A DNA stretch of 64,000 bases. It comes from Saccharothrix sp. ALI-22-I. GTDB taxonomy: Bacteria > Actinomycetota > Actinomycetes > Mycobacteriales > Pseudonocardiaceae. A program made the position numbers and the translations under genes. Below, piece after piece: positions 50,450 through 58,525 of the stretch (position 1 is its first letter; each line of letters starts with the position of its first letter). The notes under the pieces are model-generated. The model saw nothing but the letters and a program-made list of their open reading frames with translations. It had not been told where the DNA came from and made no database searches. Location: the NCBI RefSeq assembly GCF_001984175.1, contig NZ_MTQP01000069.1, forward strand, positions 1,054,001-1,118,000, given 5' to 3'.

Positions 50450-52555
50450 ATGACCGCACTGCCACCGCGCGTCCTGTTCGGCGCCGCCTACTACCACGAG
50501 TACCAGCCGTACGACCGGTTGAAGACCGACCTGGACCTGATGGCGCAAGCGGGGTTCACCGTCATCCGGGTGGGCGAGTCGGTGTGGTCCACCTGGGAAC
50601 CGGAGAACGGGCGGTTCGACCTCGACTGGATCACGCCGGTGCTCGACGGCGCCCACGAACGCGGCATCTCCGTCGTCCTCGGCACACCCACGTACGCCGT
50701 GCCGCCGTGGCTGTCCCGGCAGTACCCCGAGATCGCCGCCGAGCACGCCACCGGGCAGCGCATGGGCTGGGGAGCCCGCCAGGAGGTGGACTTCACCCAC
50801 CCCGCGTTCCGCTTCCACGCCGAACGCGTGAGCCGCCAGATCCTCGTCCGGCACGGCTCGCACCCGGCGGTCATCGGCTTCCAGGTGGACAACGAACCGG
50901 GCCTGCGGCTGCCGCACAACCAGGGCCTCTTCCAGCGGTTCGTGGACGACCTGCGCGCGCGGTACGGGACCGTGGAGGCCCTCAACCAGGAGTGGGGCCT
51001 GGTCTACTGGTCGCACCTGCTCTCCACCTGGGCCGACCTCTGGACACCGGACAACAACGCACAGCCCCAGTACGACGTCGCGTGGCGAGCGTTCCAGGCT
51101 CGCCAGACCACCGAGTTCGTCGCCTGGCAGGCGGACATCGTGCGGGAGTACGCGAGCCCCGACCAGTTCGTCACCACGTGCATCTCCTACGGCCACCCGG
51201 CCTTCGAGGACGACGAACTCACCGACGCGCTGGACGTCACCGCAGGCAACCCGTACTACGACATGCAGGACGGGCTCGTGCTACCCGATCCGACACCCGA
51301 CGACCACGAGCAGCAGCACTGGAAGACCACCGGCGTGTGGGCGCTCTACGAGAACGCGGACCGCGTCTTCTCCTCCCGCCAGGAGCCGTTCCTGATCACC
51401 GAGACCAACGCACAGGCGGTCGGCGGCACGTCGGACAACCGACCGGGCTACGACGGGCAGTGGCGGCAGGCGGCCTGGGCACTGGTCTCGCGTGGCGCGC
51501 GGATGGTGGAGTACTGGCACTGGCACACGCTGCACTTCGGCGCGGAGACCCACTGGGGCGGCGTCCTGCCGCACAGCGGTCGTCCCGGACGGGTCTACGC
51601 CGAGATCGCCCGCCTCGGCGCCGAGTTCGACACCGCCGGCGCCCTGGTGGCCGGGATCGAGCCGGACTCCGACATCGCGCTGGTCTACTCGATGCCGAAC
51701 AAGTGGCTGATGCAGAAGTACCCGCCGTTGGCGACCGCGGACGGCGGTCCGGACCACGCCTCGTACCACCGCATCTTCGACTCGTTCTACCGCGGCGTCT
51801 TCGAGGCGGGCCGGCAGGCGCGCATCATCCACACCCGCCAGCTGCACCAGCGCTCGACTCCCGAGGCCGCGGTGCAAAACCACCCCGTTCTGATCGCCGC
51901 CGGCCTGTACATCGCCGACGACGCGACGCTCGACTGGCTCGCCGCCTACGCGCACGCCGGTGGTCACCTGGTCCTCGGTCCCCGGACAGGTTACGCGGAC
52001 CACGAGGCGCGCGCACGGCCCGAGCCGGCCCCGCCGCGGCTCGTCGTAGCCGCGGGCGTGTGGTACGACGAGTTCAGCAACCTGGCCACTCCGCTGCCCG
52101 TCCGCGCCGCACCGGACAGCCCGCTCGACCTCGGCACCGACGCGACCGCGACGCGGTGGGCGGAAGGCCTGACCACGGTGGACGCGGACGTGCTCGCCGA
52201 GTACGACCACCCGCACTTCGGCCGCTGGCCCGCCGTCACCACCCGCCGTCACGGAGCCGGCCGCGTCACCTGCGTGGGCACCGTGCCGGGGCGCGCCCTC
52301 GCCCGGAGCCTGGCGGCCTGGCTCGCGCCCGTCCCCGTCAGCGGCTGGGCCGACCTGCCTGCCTCCACCACCGCGACCACCGGGACGTCACCGGACGGCC
52401 GCCGCGTGCACGTGGTCCACAACTGGAGCCCGCTGCCCACGGAGGTCCGGGCGCCGCGCGACTTGACCGACGTGCTGTCCGGCGATGCGGTCGGCGCCGG
52501 CCAGCCCATGCACCTCGACGCGTGCGATGTGCGGATCTTCACCGCGGGCGACTAG
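50450..52555 (+). CDS. GH42-type beta-galactosidase, divergent
   Basis: 701 residues, cytoplasmic. FGAAYYHEYQPYDRLKTDLD starts the barrel; Glu149 in FQVDNEPG is the likely acid/base and Glu318 in LITETNAQ the likely nucleophile. The zinc-site cysteines of classical GH42 are not evident, and it differs from the GH42 at 46.8 kb (YHEYQPYDR in place of YNPEQW). Trimerisation-like and beta-sandwich domains follow. Substrate is unclear: beta-galactoside or arabinopyranoside. Last gene before the secreted cellulase. Confidence 0.88.
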   Translation: MTALPPRVLFGAAYYHEYQPYDRLKTDLDLMAQAGFTVIRVGESVWSTWEPENGRFDLDWITPVLDGAHERGISVVLGTPTYAVPPWLSRQYPEIAAEHATGQRMGWGARQEVDFTHPAFRFHAERVSRQILVRHGSHPAVIGFQVDNEPGLRLPHNQGLFQRFVDDLRARYGTVEALNQEWGLVYWSHLLSTWADLWTPDNNAQPQYDVAWRAFQARQTTEFVAWQADIVREYASPDQFVTTCISYGHPAFEDDELTDALDVTAGNPYYDMQDGLVLPDPTPDDHEQQHWKTTGVWALYENADRVFSSRQEPFLITETNAQAVGGTSDNRPGYDGQWRQAAWALVSRGARMVEYWHWHTLHFGAETHWGGVLPHSGRPGRVYAEIARLGAEFDTAGALVAGIEPDSDIALVYSMPNKWLMQKYPPLATADGGPDHASYHRIFDSFYRGVFEAGRQARIIHTRQLHQRSTPEAAVQNHPVLIAAGLYIADDATLDWLAAYAHAGGHLVLGPRTGYADHEARARPEPAPPRLVVAAGVWYDEFSNLATPLPVRAAPDSPLDLGTDATATRWAEGLTTVDADVLAEYDHPHFGRWPAVTTRRHGAGRVTCVGTVPGRALARSLAAWLAPVPVSGWADLPASTTATTGTSPDGRRVHVVHNWSPLPTEVRAPRDLTDVLSGDAVGAGQPMHLDACDVRIFTAGD

Positions 52556-52586
52556 TCCCGCGGCTCTCCACAAACAGTGGCGGATC

Positions 52587-52606
52587 ACCGGTTCGTGACC
52601 GGTTCG
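52587..52606. repeat. Direct repeat ACCGGTTCG before the cellulase
   Basis: ACCGGTTCG at 52587-52595 and 52598-52606, separated by TG, 46 bases before the cellulase start. Each copy matches half of the palindrome TCGAACCGGTTCGA found twice near 56.7-57 kb, so the same regulator may bind. Confidence 0.45.
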
Positions 52607-52651
52607 CCGCTCTCATGGCTGTTTGCTCCACCTGAGGATGTGAGGAGTTCC

Positions 52652-54697
52652 ATGTTCGGATTGCGCAGAAGGACACGACCGGCCCGCCATCGGATCGGTG
52701 TCGTGGCGGCCGGGGTCGCGGCCCTGACCGCGAGCCTGATCACGGTGACGGCGAACGAGGCCGTCGCGGCGGAGGCCGGGTGCACCGTGGCGTACTCGGT
52801 CACGGGCCAGTGGTCGGGTGGCTTCAACGCCGACGTCGCCGTGACCAACCACGGCGCCGCGGTCGACGGCTGGCGGCTGAGCTGGGAGTGGCCGTCCGGT
52901 CAGCAGGTCCGCAACGCGTGGAACGCGAAGGTGACCGAGTCCGACAACCAGGTCACCGCCGCGGACGCCAGCTACAACGCCAAGATCACGACGAACTCGA
53001 CGGTGAAGTTCGGTTTCATCGGCACCTGGGAGGAAGCGAACACGGCGCCGTTGTCGTTCTCGCTCAACGGTGTCACCTGCGTCCACGGCGGGAAGCAGCT
53101 CAGCGCGATGGAGCACACCGCGGCGATGCAGCCGGGGTGGAACCTCGGCAACACGCTGGACTCGGTCGGGATGCCCGGCGACGAGACGTCCTGGGGCAAC
53201 CCGCGCATCACGGAAGCCCTGCTGGACAACGTGAAGGCGCAGGGCTTCAAGAGCGTCCGCCTCCCCGTCACGTGGACTGCGCGCGTGGGCCCGGGGCCGG
53301 ACTACACCATCGATGCGGCGTACCTGAACCGCGTCAAGGAGGTCGTGCGCTGGGCGTTGGCGCGCGACCTGTACGTCATGATCAACCTCCACCACGACTC
53401 GTGGCAGTGGACCTGGAAGATGCCGACCGAGCACGACCAGGTGCTCAACCAGTTCAACAGCATCTGGACGCAACTGGCGGGCGCCTTCACCGAGTTCGGG
53501 CCCAAGCTGACGTTCGAGAGCTGGAACGAGCCGCAGTTCACCGGCAGCACGGGCAAGCCGCAGGAGATCGAGCTCAACGCCGAGCTGAACGCGTCGTTCC
53601 ACGACATCGTGCGCCGATCGGGCGGCAACAACGCCAAGCGCCTGCTGGTCCTGCCGACCCTGCACACCTCGTCCGAGCAGGTGTACGTCGACCCGTTGGT
53701 GGAACAGATCCGGGGGTTCAACGACCCCAACCTGATCGCGACCGTGCACTACTACGGCTACTGGCCGTTCAGCGTGAACGTCGCGGGCGGCACGCGCTTC
53801 GACGCCGGTGTCCAGAAGGACGTCACCGACACGTTCGACCGCGTTCACACCAGCTTCGTCGCGCGCGGCATCCCGGTGATCATCGGTGAGTACGGCCTGC
53901 TCGGTTTCGACCGGCACACCGGCACCATCGAGCAGGGTGAGAAGCTGAAGTTCTTCGAGTACTTCGGCTACCAGGCGCGCAGCAAGAAGGTCACCACGAT
54001 GTTGTGGGACAACGGCCAGCACTTCAACCGCACCTCGTTCCAGTGGAACGACCCGGAGCTGTTCGCGCAGATCAAGTCGAGCTGGAAGACCCGCTCCGGC
54101 ACGGCCTACACCGACCAGGTGTTCAACGCGAAGTCGAGCCCCATCACCGCCAAGACGATCGCGCTCAACCTCAACGGCACTTCGTTCACCGACCTGTACC
54201 ACGGCAACACGAAGCTGGTGCGCGGCCGGGACTACACGCTCGAGGGTGACCAGCTCACCCTGACCGCCTCGGCGCTGACAAGGCTGAGCGGCTCGCGGGA
54301 CTACGGCACGAACGCGGTGCTGACGGCCCGCTTCTCCCAGGGCGTGCCGTGGAAGTTCTACGTCATCACCTATGACACCCCGGTGTTGTCCGACGCCACC
54401 GGGACGACGGACTCGTTCGCCATCCCGACGGCCTTCCGCGGCGACCAGCTCGCCACGATGGAGGCCAAGTACGACGACGGCACCAACGCGGGCCCGCACG
54501 ACTGGACGTCCTTCAAGGAGTTCGACCGGTCGTTCGCGCCCAACTACACGGACGGTCGCACCACCCTGACGGCGGAGTTCTTCGGCGCTGTCAAGGACGA
54601 CCAGCGGGTGACGCTCACGTTCCACTACTGGAGCGGCGAAAAGGTGACGTACTACGTCACCAAGTCGGGCACGTCGGTCACCGGCACGACCGCCTGA
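52652..54697 (+). CDS. Secreted CBM2-GH5 endoglucanase with CBM_X2 and a C-terminal Ig-like domain
   Basis: 681 residues: signal peptide (about 1-45), N-terminal CBM2 (about 48-145; CTVAYSVTGQWSGGFNADVAV, paired end cysteines), GH5 barrel (about 150-470) with Glu293 in ESWNEPQ (acid/base) and Glu413 in IIGEYGL (nucleophile), CBM_X2 (about 490-575; IALNLNGTSFTDLYHGNTKL) and a further beta domain. Endo-beta-1,4-glucanase for cellulose or xyloglucan. ATG 52652 follows GAGGAG. Convergent with the GH39-like gene across a strong terminator. Confidence 0.94.
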   Translation: MFGLRRRTRPARHRIGVVAAGVAALTASLITVTANEAVAAEAGCTVAYSVTGQWSGGFNADVAVTNHGAAVDGWRLSWEWPSGQQVRNAWNAKVTESDNQVTAADASYNAKITTNSTVKFGFIGTWEEANTAPLSFSLNGVTCVHGGKQLSAMEHTAAMQPGWNLGNTLDSVGMPGDETSWGNPRITEALLDNVKAQGFKSVRLPVTWTARVGPGPDYTIDAAYLNRVKEVVRWALARDLYVMINLHHDSWQWTWKMPTEHDQVLNQFNSIWTQLAGAFTEFGPKLTFESWNEPQFTGSTGKPQEIELNAELNASFHDIVRRSGGNNAKRLLVLPTLHTSSEQVYVDPLVEQIRGFNDPNLIATVHYYGYWPFSVNVAGGTRFDAGVQKDVTDTFDRVHTSFVARGIPVIIGEYGLLGFDRHTGTIEQGEKLKFFEYFGYQARSKKVTTMLWDNGQHFNRTSFQWNDPELFAQIKSSWKTRSGTAYTDQVFNAKSSPITAKTIALNLNGTSFTDLYHGNTKLVRGRDYTLEGDQLTLTASALTRLSGSRDYGTNAVLTARFSQGVPWKFYVITYDTPVLSDATGTTDSFAIPTAFRGDQLATMEAKYDDGTNAGPHDWTSFKEFDRSFAPNYTDGRTTLTAEFFGAVKDDQRVTLTFHYWSGEKVTYYVTKSGTSVTGTTA

Positions 54698-54720
54698 CCG
54701 AACCGGGATCGGGTCGACGC

Positions 54721-54760
54721 GAAGACCGCCGAAGGCCGTGAAAGGCCTTCGGCGGTCTTC
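54721..54760. terminator. Bidirectional terminator, 17-base perfect stem
   Basis: Arms 54721-54737 and 54744-54760 (GAAGACCGCCGAAGGCC and complement) with a GTGAAA loop, between the stops of the cellulase and the GH39-like gene. Confidence 0.88.
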
Positions 54761-54824
54761 TGCGTGGCGGCCTCCTGGTGGCGGTCTTATGGGGGGGCGG
54801 CCGTTCCCGTCACGGAGTGCGGGT

Positions 54825-56663
54825 CTAGCGACCGGGAAGTCGCCAGGTCTGGTTGAGCGGGGTGCCCTGGGTCACGGGGTTGCAGGGCCACTGGTGGACC
54901 ACGGCGCCCTGCGCGGTGGAGACACCGTTGACGTCGACGCACTTGCCGCTGTGCCGGGCCACGAGCTGGTGGTCGTCGGGGTCGTTGCCGGCGTAGGTGA
55001 CCTTCCGCAGGGTGAACTGCTGGTTGACACCGCTGTTGCAGGCCCACTGGATGACCGCGGCGCCGTCCGCGGTGGACGCCGCGTTGACGTCCAGGCACTT
55101 GCCCGACTGCTGGTTGACGACCGTGTAGGTGTCGGCGAGCCCGGCCACCGGGCGGAAGTTCCACCGCTGCTCGTCACCGGTTCCGCAGGAGGACTGCCGC
55201 TGCTGGGTGCCGTCGGCGGTGCTGCGGTTCGGGTTGGTCAGGCACTGCTGCGAGTGCTGGGCGACCGCGGTGGACTGGAAGGAGCCGTCACCGGTGCCCG
55301 TGGGCGGTAGGACGGTGATGGTGAACGAGTCGTCGACGTTGGAGTGCGGCAGGTTCACGGTGGTGGCGTTGCCGGACAGGGTCACGACCGTGTTCAGGAC
55401 GGTCACCGGGCCCCCGACCGCCGCACCGCCGTTGTGCGGGATGCGTTCGGCGAGCACCCGCACCTGGTTGTTCAGCACGATGCCTTCGGTGGCGTCCAGG
55501 CGCCGCAGGTTCACCGCGATGTTGCCGGTCGTGCGGCCACCACCGACCAGGACCTTGGCCTCACCCGGCGCCTTCGTCGCGAACCCGTCGTAGGACTGGC
55601 TGGGCGTGACCGAGGCGATCTGCCCGGTCTGGGAGCCGTAGAACCGGTAGACCCACCACTCGCCCTTCGGCTGGTGCTGCCCCGCCGAGTTCCGGACGAG
55701 CAGGTTGCCGAGGTCGTTGTGCAGGTTGCCCGCGCTCGCCCAGTTGGCGCGCAGGCCGTCCGCGCCGGCGCGCTCCAGGCGGGCGATGTACCAGGAGCCG
55801 TCACCGGGGTTCTGCTCGTTGGACGCGCCGTACTCGTTGATCTGGTACGGCCGCGGGTGCGGGATGCCGCGCGCGTCGAGGGTGGCGTTGGCCGTCGCCA
55901 CGTTCGCGACCGGGTCGCCGGGCAGGGAGTGCCAGCTGATGATGTCGGGCACGGCGTTGTTGGCCTTGACGAAGTCCAGGTACTGAGTCCACCACCCGGA
56001 GGACGACGGCACGCAGGCGCAGCTCGGGCCGACGATCAGGTGAGCGGGGAACTCGGCTCGGATGCGCTGGTACGTGCGCCGCCAGAGCTCGAAGTACTGC
56101 GACTGCGGGCGGTTCCAGAACAGCGTGATGTTGGGCTCGTTCCAGATGTCCCACTGCACCGGCGCCCCGGTCGCCCGCACGTCGGCGATCAAGCGGGTGA
56201 GGAAGTTGTCGTAGTCGGTCCAGTTGCCGTTGTCGCCCGGGAACCGGGAGATCGGGTAGCCGTCGGCGCCCCACAGGTCGTGGGGCAGCAGGATGAACTC
56301 ACCACCGAGCGACCGGGTACGTAACAACTGGGCACGGGTCGCGTTCCACCTGCGGTCGTACTTGCCCGACACCCAGCCCCCCGGGCTGTCGAGCTGCGCG
56401 CCACCGGCACGCATGTACCGGAACTTCACGTCGCGGAAGAAGTTGTCCGCGGGCGCCGACGCGTCCTCGGACATGCCGTAGATCCAACCGGACGCCCGGT
56501 AGGTCGGGGAACCGCCGGCGACGGAGAAGTCGACCGCGATCGACTCGTCCCCGGCCTGGGCCGGTGCGGTCGTCATGACGAGGGATGCGGCGACCAGAGC
56601 GCCGATCGTGAGAAGAGCGGGACTGCGACGGCGCTTACGCCGCCGGTCAGGTGTCGTGTCCAC
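54825..56663 (-). CDS. Secreted GH39-like glycosidase with RICIN domain
   Basis: 612 residues from GTG 56663 after AGGAG. Signal peptide (about 1-38), clan-A barrel (about 42-370) with Glu176 in DIWNEPN (acid/base) and Glu277 in INEYG (nucleophile), a beta-sandwich (about 375-460) and RICIN (about 470-612; EQRWNF, NQQFTL, NQTWRL). The barrel resembles GH39 beta-xylosidases more than GH5 or GH30, but I am not certain of the family. Leu114 is TTA (56322-56324). Two TCGAACCGGTTCGA palindromes and the element shared with the 22.9-kb region lie upstream. Confidence 0.82.
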   Translation of the reverse strand: MDTTPDRRRKRRRSPALLTIGALVAASLVMTTAPAQAGDESIAVDFSVAGGSPTYRASGWIYGMSEDASAPADNFFRDVKFRYMRAGGAQLDSPGGWVSGKYDRRWNATRAQLLRTRSLGGEFILLPHDLWGADGYPISRFPGDNGNWTDYDNFLTRLIADVRATGAPVQWDIWNEPNITLFWNRPQSQYFELWRRTYQRIRAEFPAHLIVGPSCACVPSSSGWWTQYLDFVKANNAVPDIISWHSLPGDPVANVATANATLDARGIPHPRPYQINEYGASNEQNPGDGSWYIARLERAGADGLRANWASAGNLHNDLGNLLVRNSAGQHQPKGEWWVYRFYGSQTGQIASVTPSQSYDGFATKAPGEAKVLVGGGRTTGNIAVNLRRLDATEGIVLNNQVRVLAERIPHNGGAAVGGPVTVLNTVVTLSGNATTVNLPHSNVDDSFTITVLPPTGTGDGSFQSTAVAQHSQQCLTNPNRSTADGTQQRQSSCGTGDEQRWNFRPVAGLADTYTVVNQQSGKCLDVNAASTADGAAVIQWACNSGVNQQFTLRKVTYAGNDPDDHQLVARHSGKCVDVNGVSTAQGAVVHQWPCNPVTQGTPLNQTWRLPGR

Positions 56664-56688
56664 GCGTGACTCCTAGGGAGAGGAGGAC

Positions 56689-56713
56689 CAGTTCGCCGTT
56701 GAACCATGAGGAC
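56689..56713. repeat. 25-base element shared with 22915-22939
   Basis: Second copy of the element beginning CAGTTCGCC and containing TTGAACCAT, differing from the first at two positions. Here it lies 26 bases before the GH39-like start, close to where a promoter or 5' leader would be. Confidence 0.5.
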
Positions 56714-56733
56714 CCCGGATCGGCGGATAGAGG

Positions 56734-56749
56734 GTCGAACCGGTTCGAC
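56734..56749. promoter_or_regulatory. Perfect 16-base palindrome GTCGAACCGGTTCGAC
   Basis: Operator-like palindrome 71 bases before the GH39-like start. The inner 14 bases recur exactly at 56953-56966, 219 bases away, suggesting cooperative or looping control. Confidence 0.65.
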
Positions 56750-56951
56750 TAACGGCAGACCGTACGCGCAGCCCTGCGAGCGGCGCAACGGTCCGCACCG
56801 ACGTGACGCCGAGAAGTCAGTTCAGCGGGGGCTTAACACCGCGCGCTCATCCCAACGGTTCGACTCCGCGACCGGCGAATCGACATGCATCGATGACACG
56901 GCGTGCGGACTTCGGCGCGCGGTTGCCCAGATCATCACGCGACGCGGCGCA

Positions 56952-56967
56952 GTCGAACCGGTTCGAT
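56952..56967. promoter_or_regulatory. Second TCGAACCGGTTCGA palindrome
   Basis: GTCGAACCGGTTCGAT; its central 14 bases are identical to the site at 56735-56748. It lies about 290 bases upstream of the GH39-like start. Confidence 0.6.
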
Positions 56968-57148
56968 GACGAAGGCGGGCGATCAAGCAGATACCGCAGG
57001 AGCCGCCCTGCGGCCGGCCGGCGCGGACTGGTTGCCCGCACTGCCGGTCCGCAACGGCGGCTCCCGCGGCGGTGTTCTGGCGAAACCTGTGGACGCGGGC
57101 GCAGGACCTGATCAACCGGACGATGCCGGACAACCCCGCGCCGGTGGG

Positions 57149-58468
57149 TCAGGCGACGCTGCAGGCCGCGCCGTTGAGGGTGAACGAGGCCGGTTTGTCG
57201 GTGTTGCCGGTGTGGTTGGCCTGGAAGCCGATGCTCACCGACCCGCCGGGTGCGATGTTGCCGTTGTAGGAGGCGTTCCTGGCCGTGACCTGTCCCGACG
57301 TGGGCGAGTAGGAGGCGTTCCACCCGGAGGTGATCGTCTGCCCGCCGGGCAGGGTGAACGCCAGCGACCAGCCGCTGATCGGCGCGCTACCGGTGTTCGT
57401 GATGACGATCTCCGACGTCAGGCCGCTGTTCCACGCGTTGATGGTGTCGGTCACCTTGCAGCCGTCACCGGGCGGGTTCGTGGTCGTGGTCGTGGTTGTC
57501 GTCGTGGTTGTCGTCGTGCTCGTTGTGGTGGTCGTCGTGGTGCCGGGGCCGCCCTGGAACTGGGAGATGAACTTCCACGCCTCGCCCTTGGTCCAGGTCC
57601 GGACGCCGCTCTCGGTGTAGGTGCCGTCCACCGGACCGGGCATGTGACCGTTGTCGAACGCCGCCCACTGCACCGGGTACCCCGCACGGCACGAGTAAGT
57701 CGTGGTGATGTGGGTCATGCTGCCCTGCGACGGCTCACGAGGACTCTGCGGCGTGCAGCCGTTGTTCGCCACGAACCGATCACGCAACGACCGCCCCTGC
57801 GAAATGTTCAGCACGTTGTCCGTGATGCCGTGCATGCCGAAGTACGCGATCGGCTGACTACCACCGCTACACCCGCTCAACTGCGCACCCGCGTACACCA
57901 CCACCGCACGGAACACCGTCGCCCGAGCACACGCCAACGCGTAGCTCATCCCACCGCCGTAACTGAACCCCATCGCGAAGCGCAACGCCGTGTCGACGCA
58001 CAGGTCGGCCTCGATCCGCCGCAGCATGTCGTCGGTGAACGTCACGTCCTCGCCGCCGGAGTTCGCCCAGCCGTTGCCCAGGCCCTGCGGCGCCACCAGG
58101 ATCGCGCTGTTGTTCGACTGCTCCTGCATCCCGTAGTACGACCACGCCGTCCCACTCGTCCCACCGGACGACACGTCGTTCATCGTCCCACCACGCCAGT
58201 GGAACCCGAAGATCAACCGGTACGGACGGGTGTTGTCGTAGCCGTCCGGAACCCGCAGGATGAAGCTGCGGCTCTTGCCGCCGCTCTGGATCGTGTGCGT
58301 CCCACTGCGCAACGTCGGGGCCTTGCCACAGCCGGCGCTCGACGCGAGCGCACCGACCTGCGTGGACGGCGCGGCCGCACCGAGTCCTCCGCTCAACGCC
58401 GTGCCGGTCACCGCCGCGGCGAGGAGCACCGCCGCCAACGCGGGCCCTAATAGCCTGCGCATGATCAT
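57149..58468 (-). CDS. Secreted CE1 esterase with CBM2 (feruloyl/acetyl xylan esterase-like)
   Basis: 439 residues: signal peptide (about 1-32), CE1 esterase (about 48-310) with nucleophile Ser169 in GFSYGGG and GMHGITDN/FDNGHMPGPVDG for Asp and His, a 25-residue Thr-rich linker, then CBM2 (about 340-439; CKVTDTINAWNSGLTSEIVI). The catalytic domain is nearly the same as in the RICIN-esterase at 16.6-17.9 kb, with the lectin swapped for a cellulose/xylan-binding module. Leu6 and Leu7 are CTA and TTA (TTA 58448-58450). Three starts are possible (TTG 58474, ATG 58468, ATG 58462). It lies 57 bases before the GH62 stop, in the same direction. Confidence 0.9.
   Translation of the reverse strand: MIMRRLLGPALAAVLLAAAVTGTALSGGLGAAAPSTQVGALASSAGCGKAPTLRSGTHTIQSGGKSRSFILRVPDGYDNTRPYRLIFGFHWRGGTMNDVSSGGTSGTAWSYYGMQEQSNNSAILVAPQGLGNGWANSGGEDVTFTDDMLRRIEADLCVDTALRFAMGFSYGGGMSYALACARATVFRAVVVYAGAQLSGCSGGSQPIAYFGMHGITDNVLNISQGRSLRDRFVANNGCTPQSPREPSQGSMTHITTTYSCRAGYPVQWAAFDNGHMPGPVDGTYTESGVRTWTKGEAWKFISQFQGGPGTTTTTTTSTTTTTTTTTTTTTNPPGDGCKVTDTINAWNSGLTSEIVITNTGSAPISGWSLAFTLPGGQTITSGWNASYSPTSGQVTARNASYNGNIAPGGSVSIGFQANHTGNTDKPASFTLNGAACSVA
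57476..57544 (-). repeat. Trinucleotide-rich Thr linker coding repeat
   Basis: Reading plus, GTNGTNGTN runs encode a poly-Thr linker on the minus strand between esterase and CBM2. A similar run encodes the CBM2-GH62 linker near 59505-59565. Such tracts can expand or contract. Confidence 0.7.
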
Positions 58469-58525
58469 CAGCAACTCTTTTCTGCCGTTCGGACATGGAC
58501 TGCATGGGCGGCGGAAGTGATCAGG

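Larger units (their letters stand above)
56664..57148. other. 485-base gene-free region with paired palindromes
   Basis: No credible gene. It contains the shared element (56689-56713), palindromes at 56734-56749 and 56952-56967, and a half-site AACGGTTCGAC (56854-56864). The minus-strand CE1-CBM2 gene ends at 57149 without an obvious strong hairpin. Confidence 0.6.

Noticed and set aside
56689..56713. tRNA-like B-box GGTTCAA on the minus strand
   Set aside because: No surrounding cloverleaf can be drawn; a duplicated regulatory element explains it better.
57476..57544. Possible short tandem array or CRISPR-like repeat
   Set aside because: It is a trinucleotide run encoding a poly-Thr linker, in frame, between esterase and CBM2.
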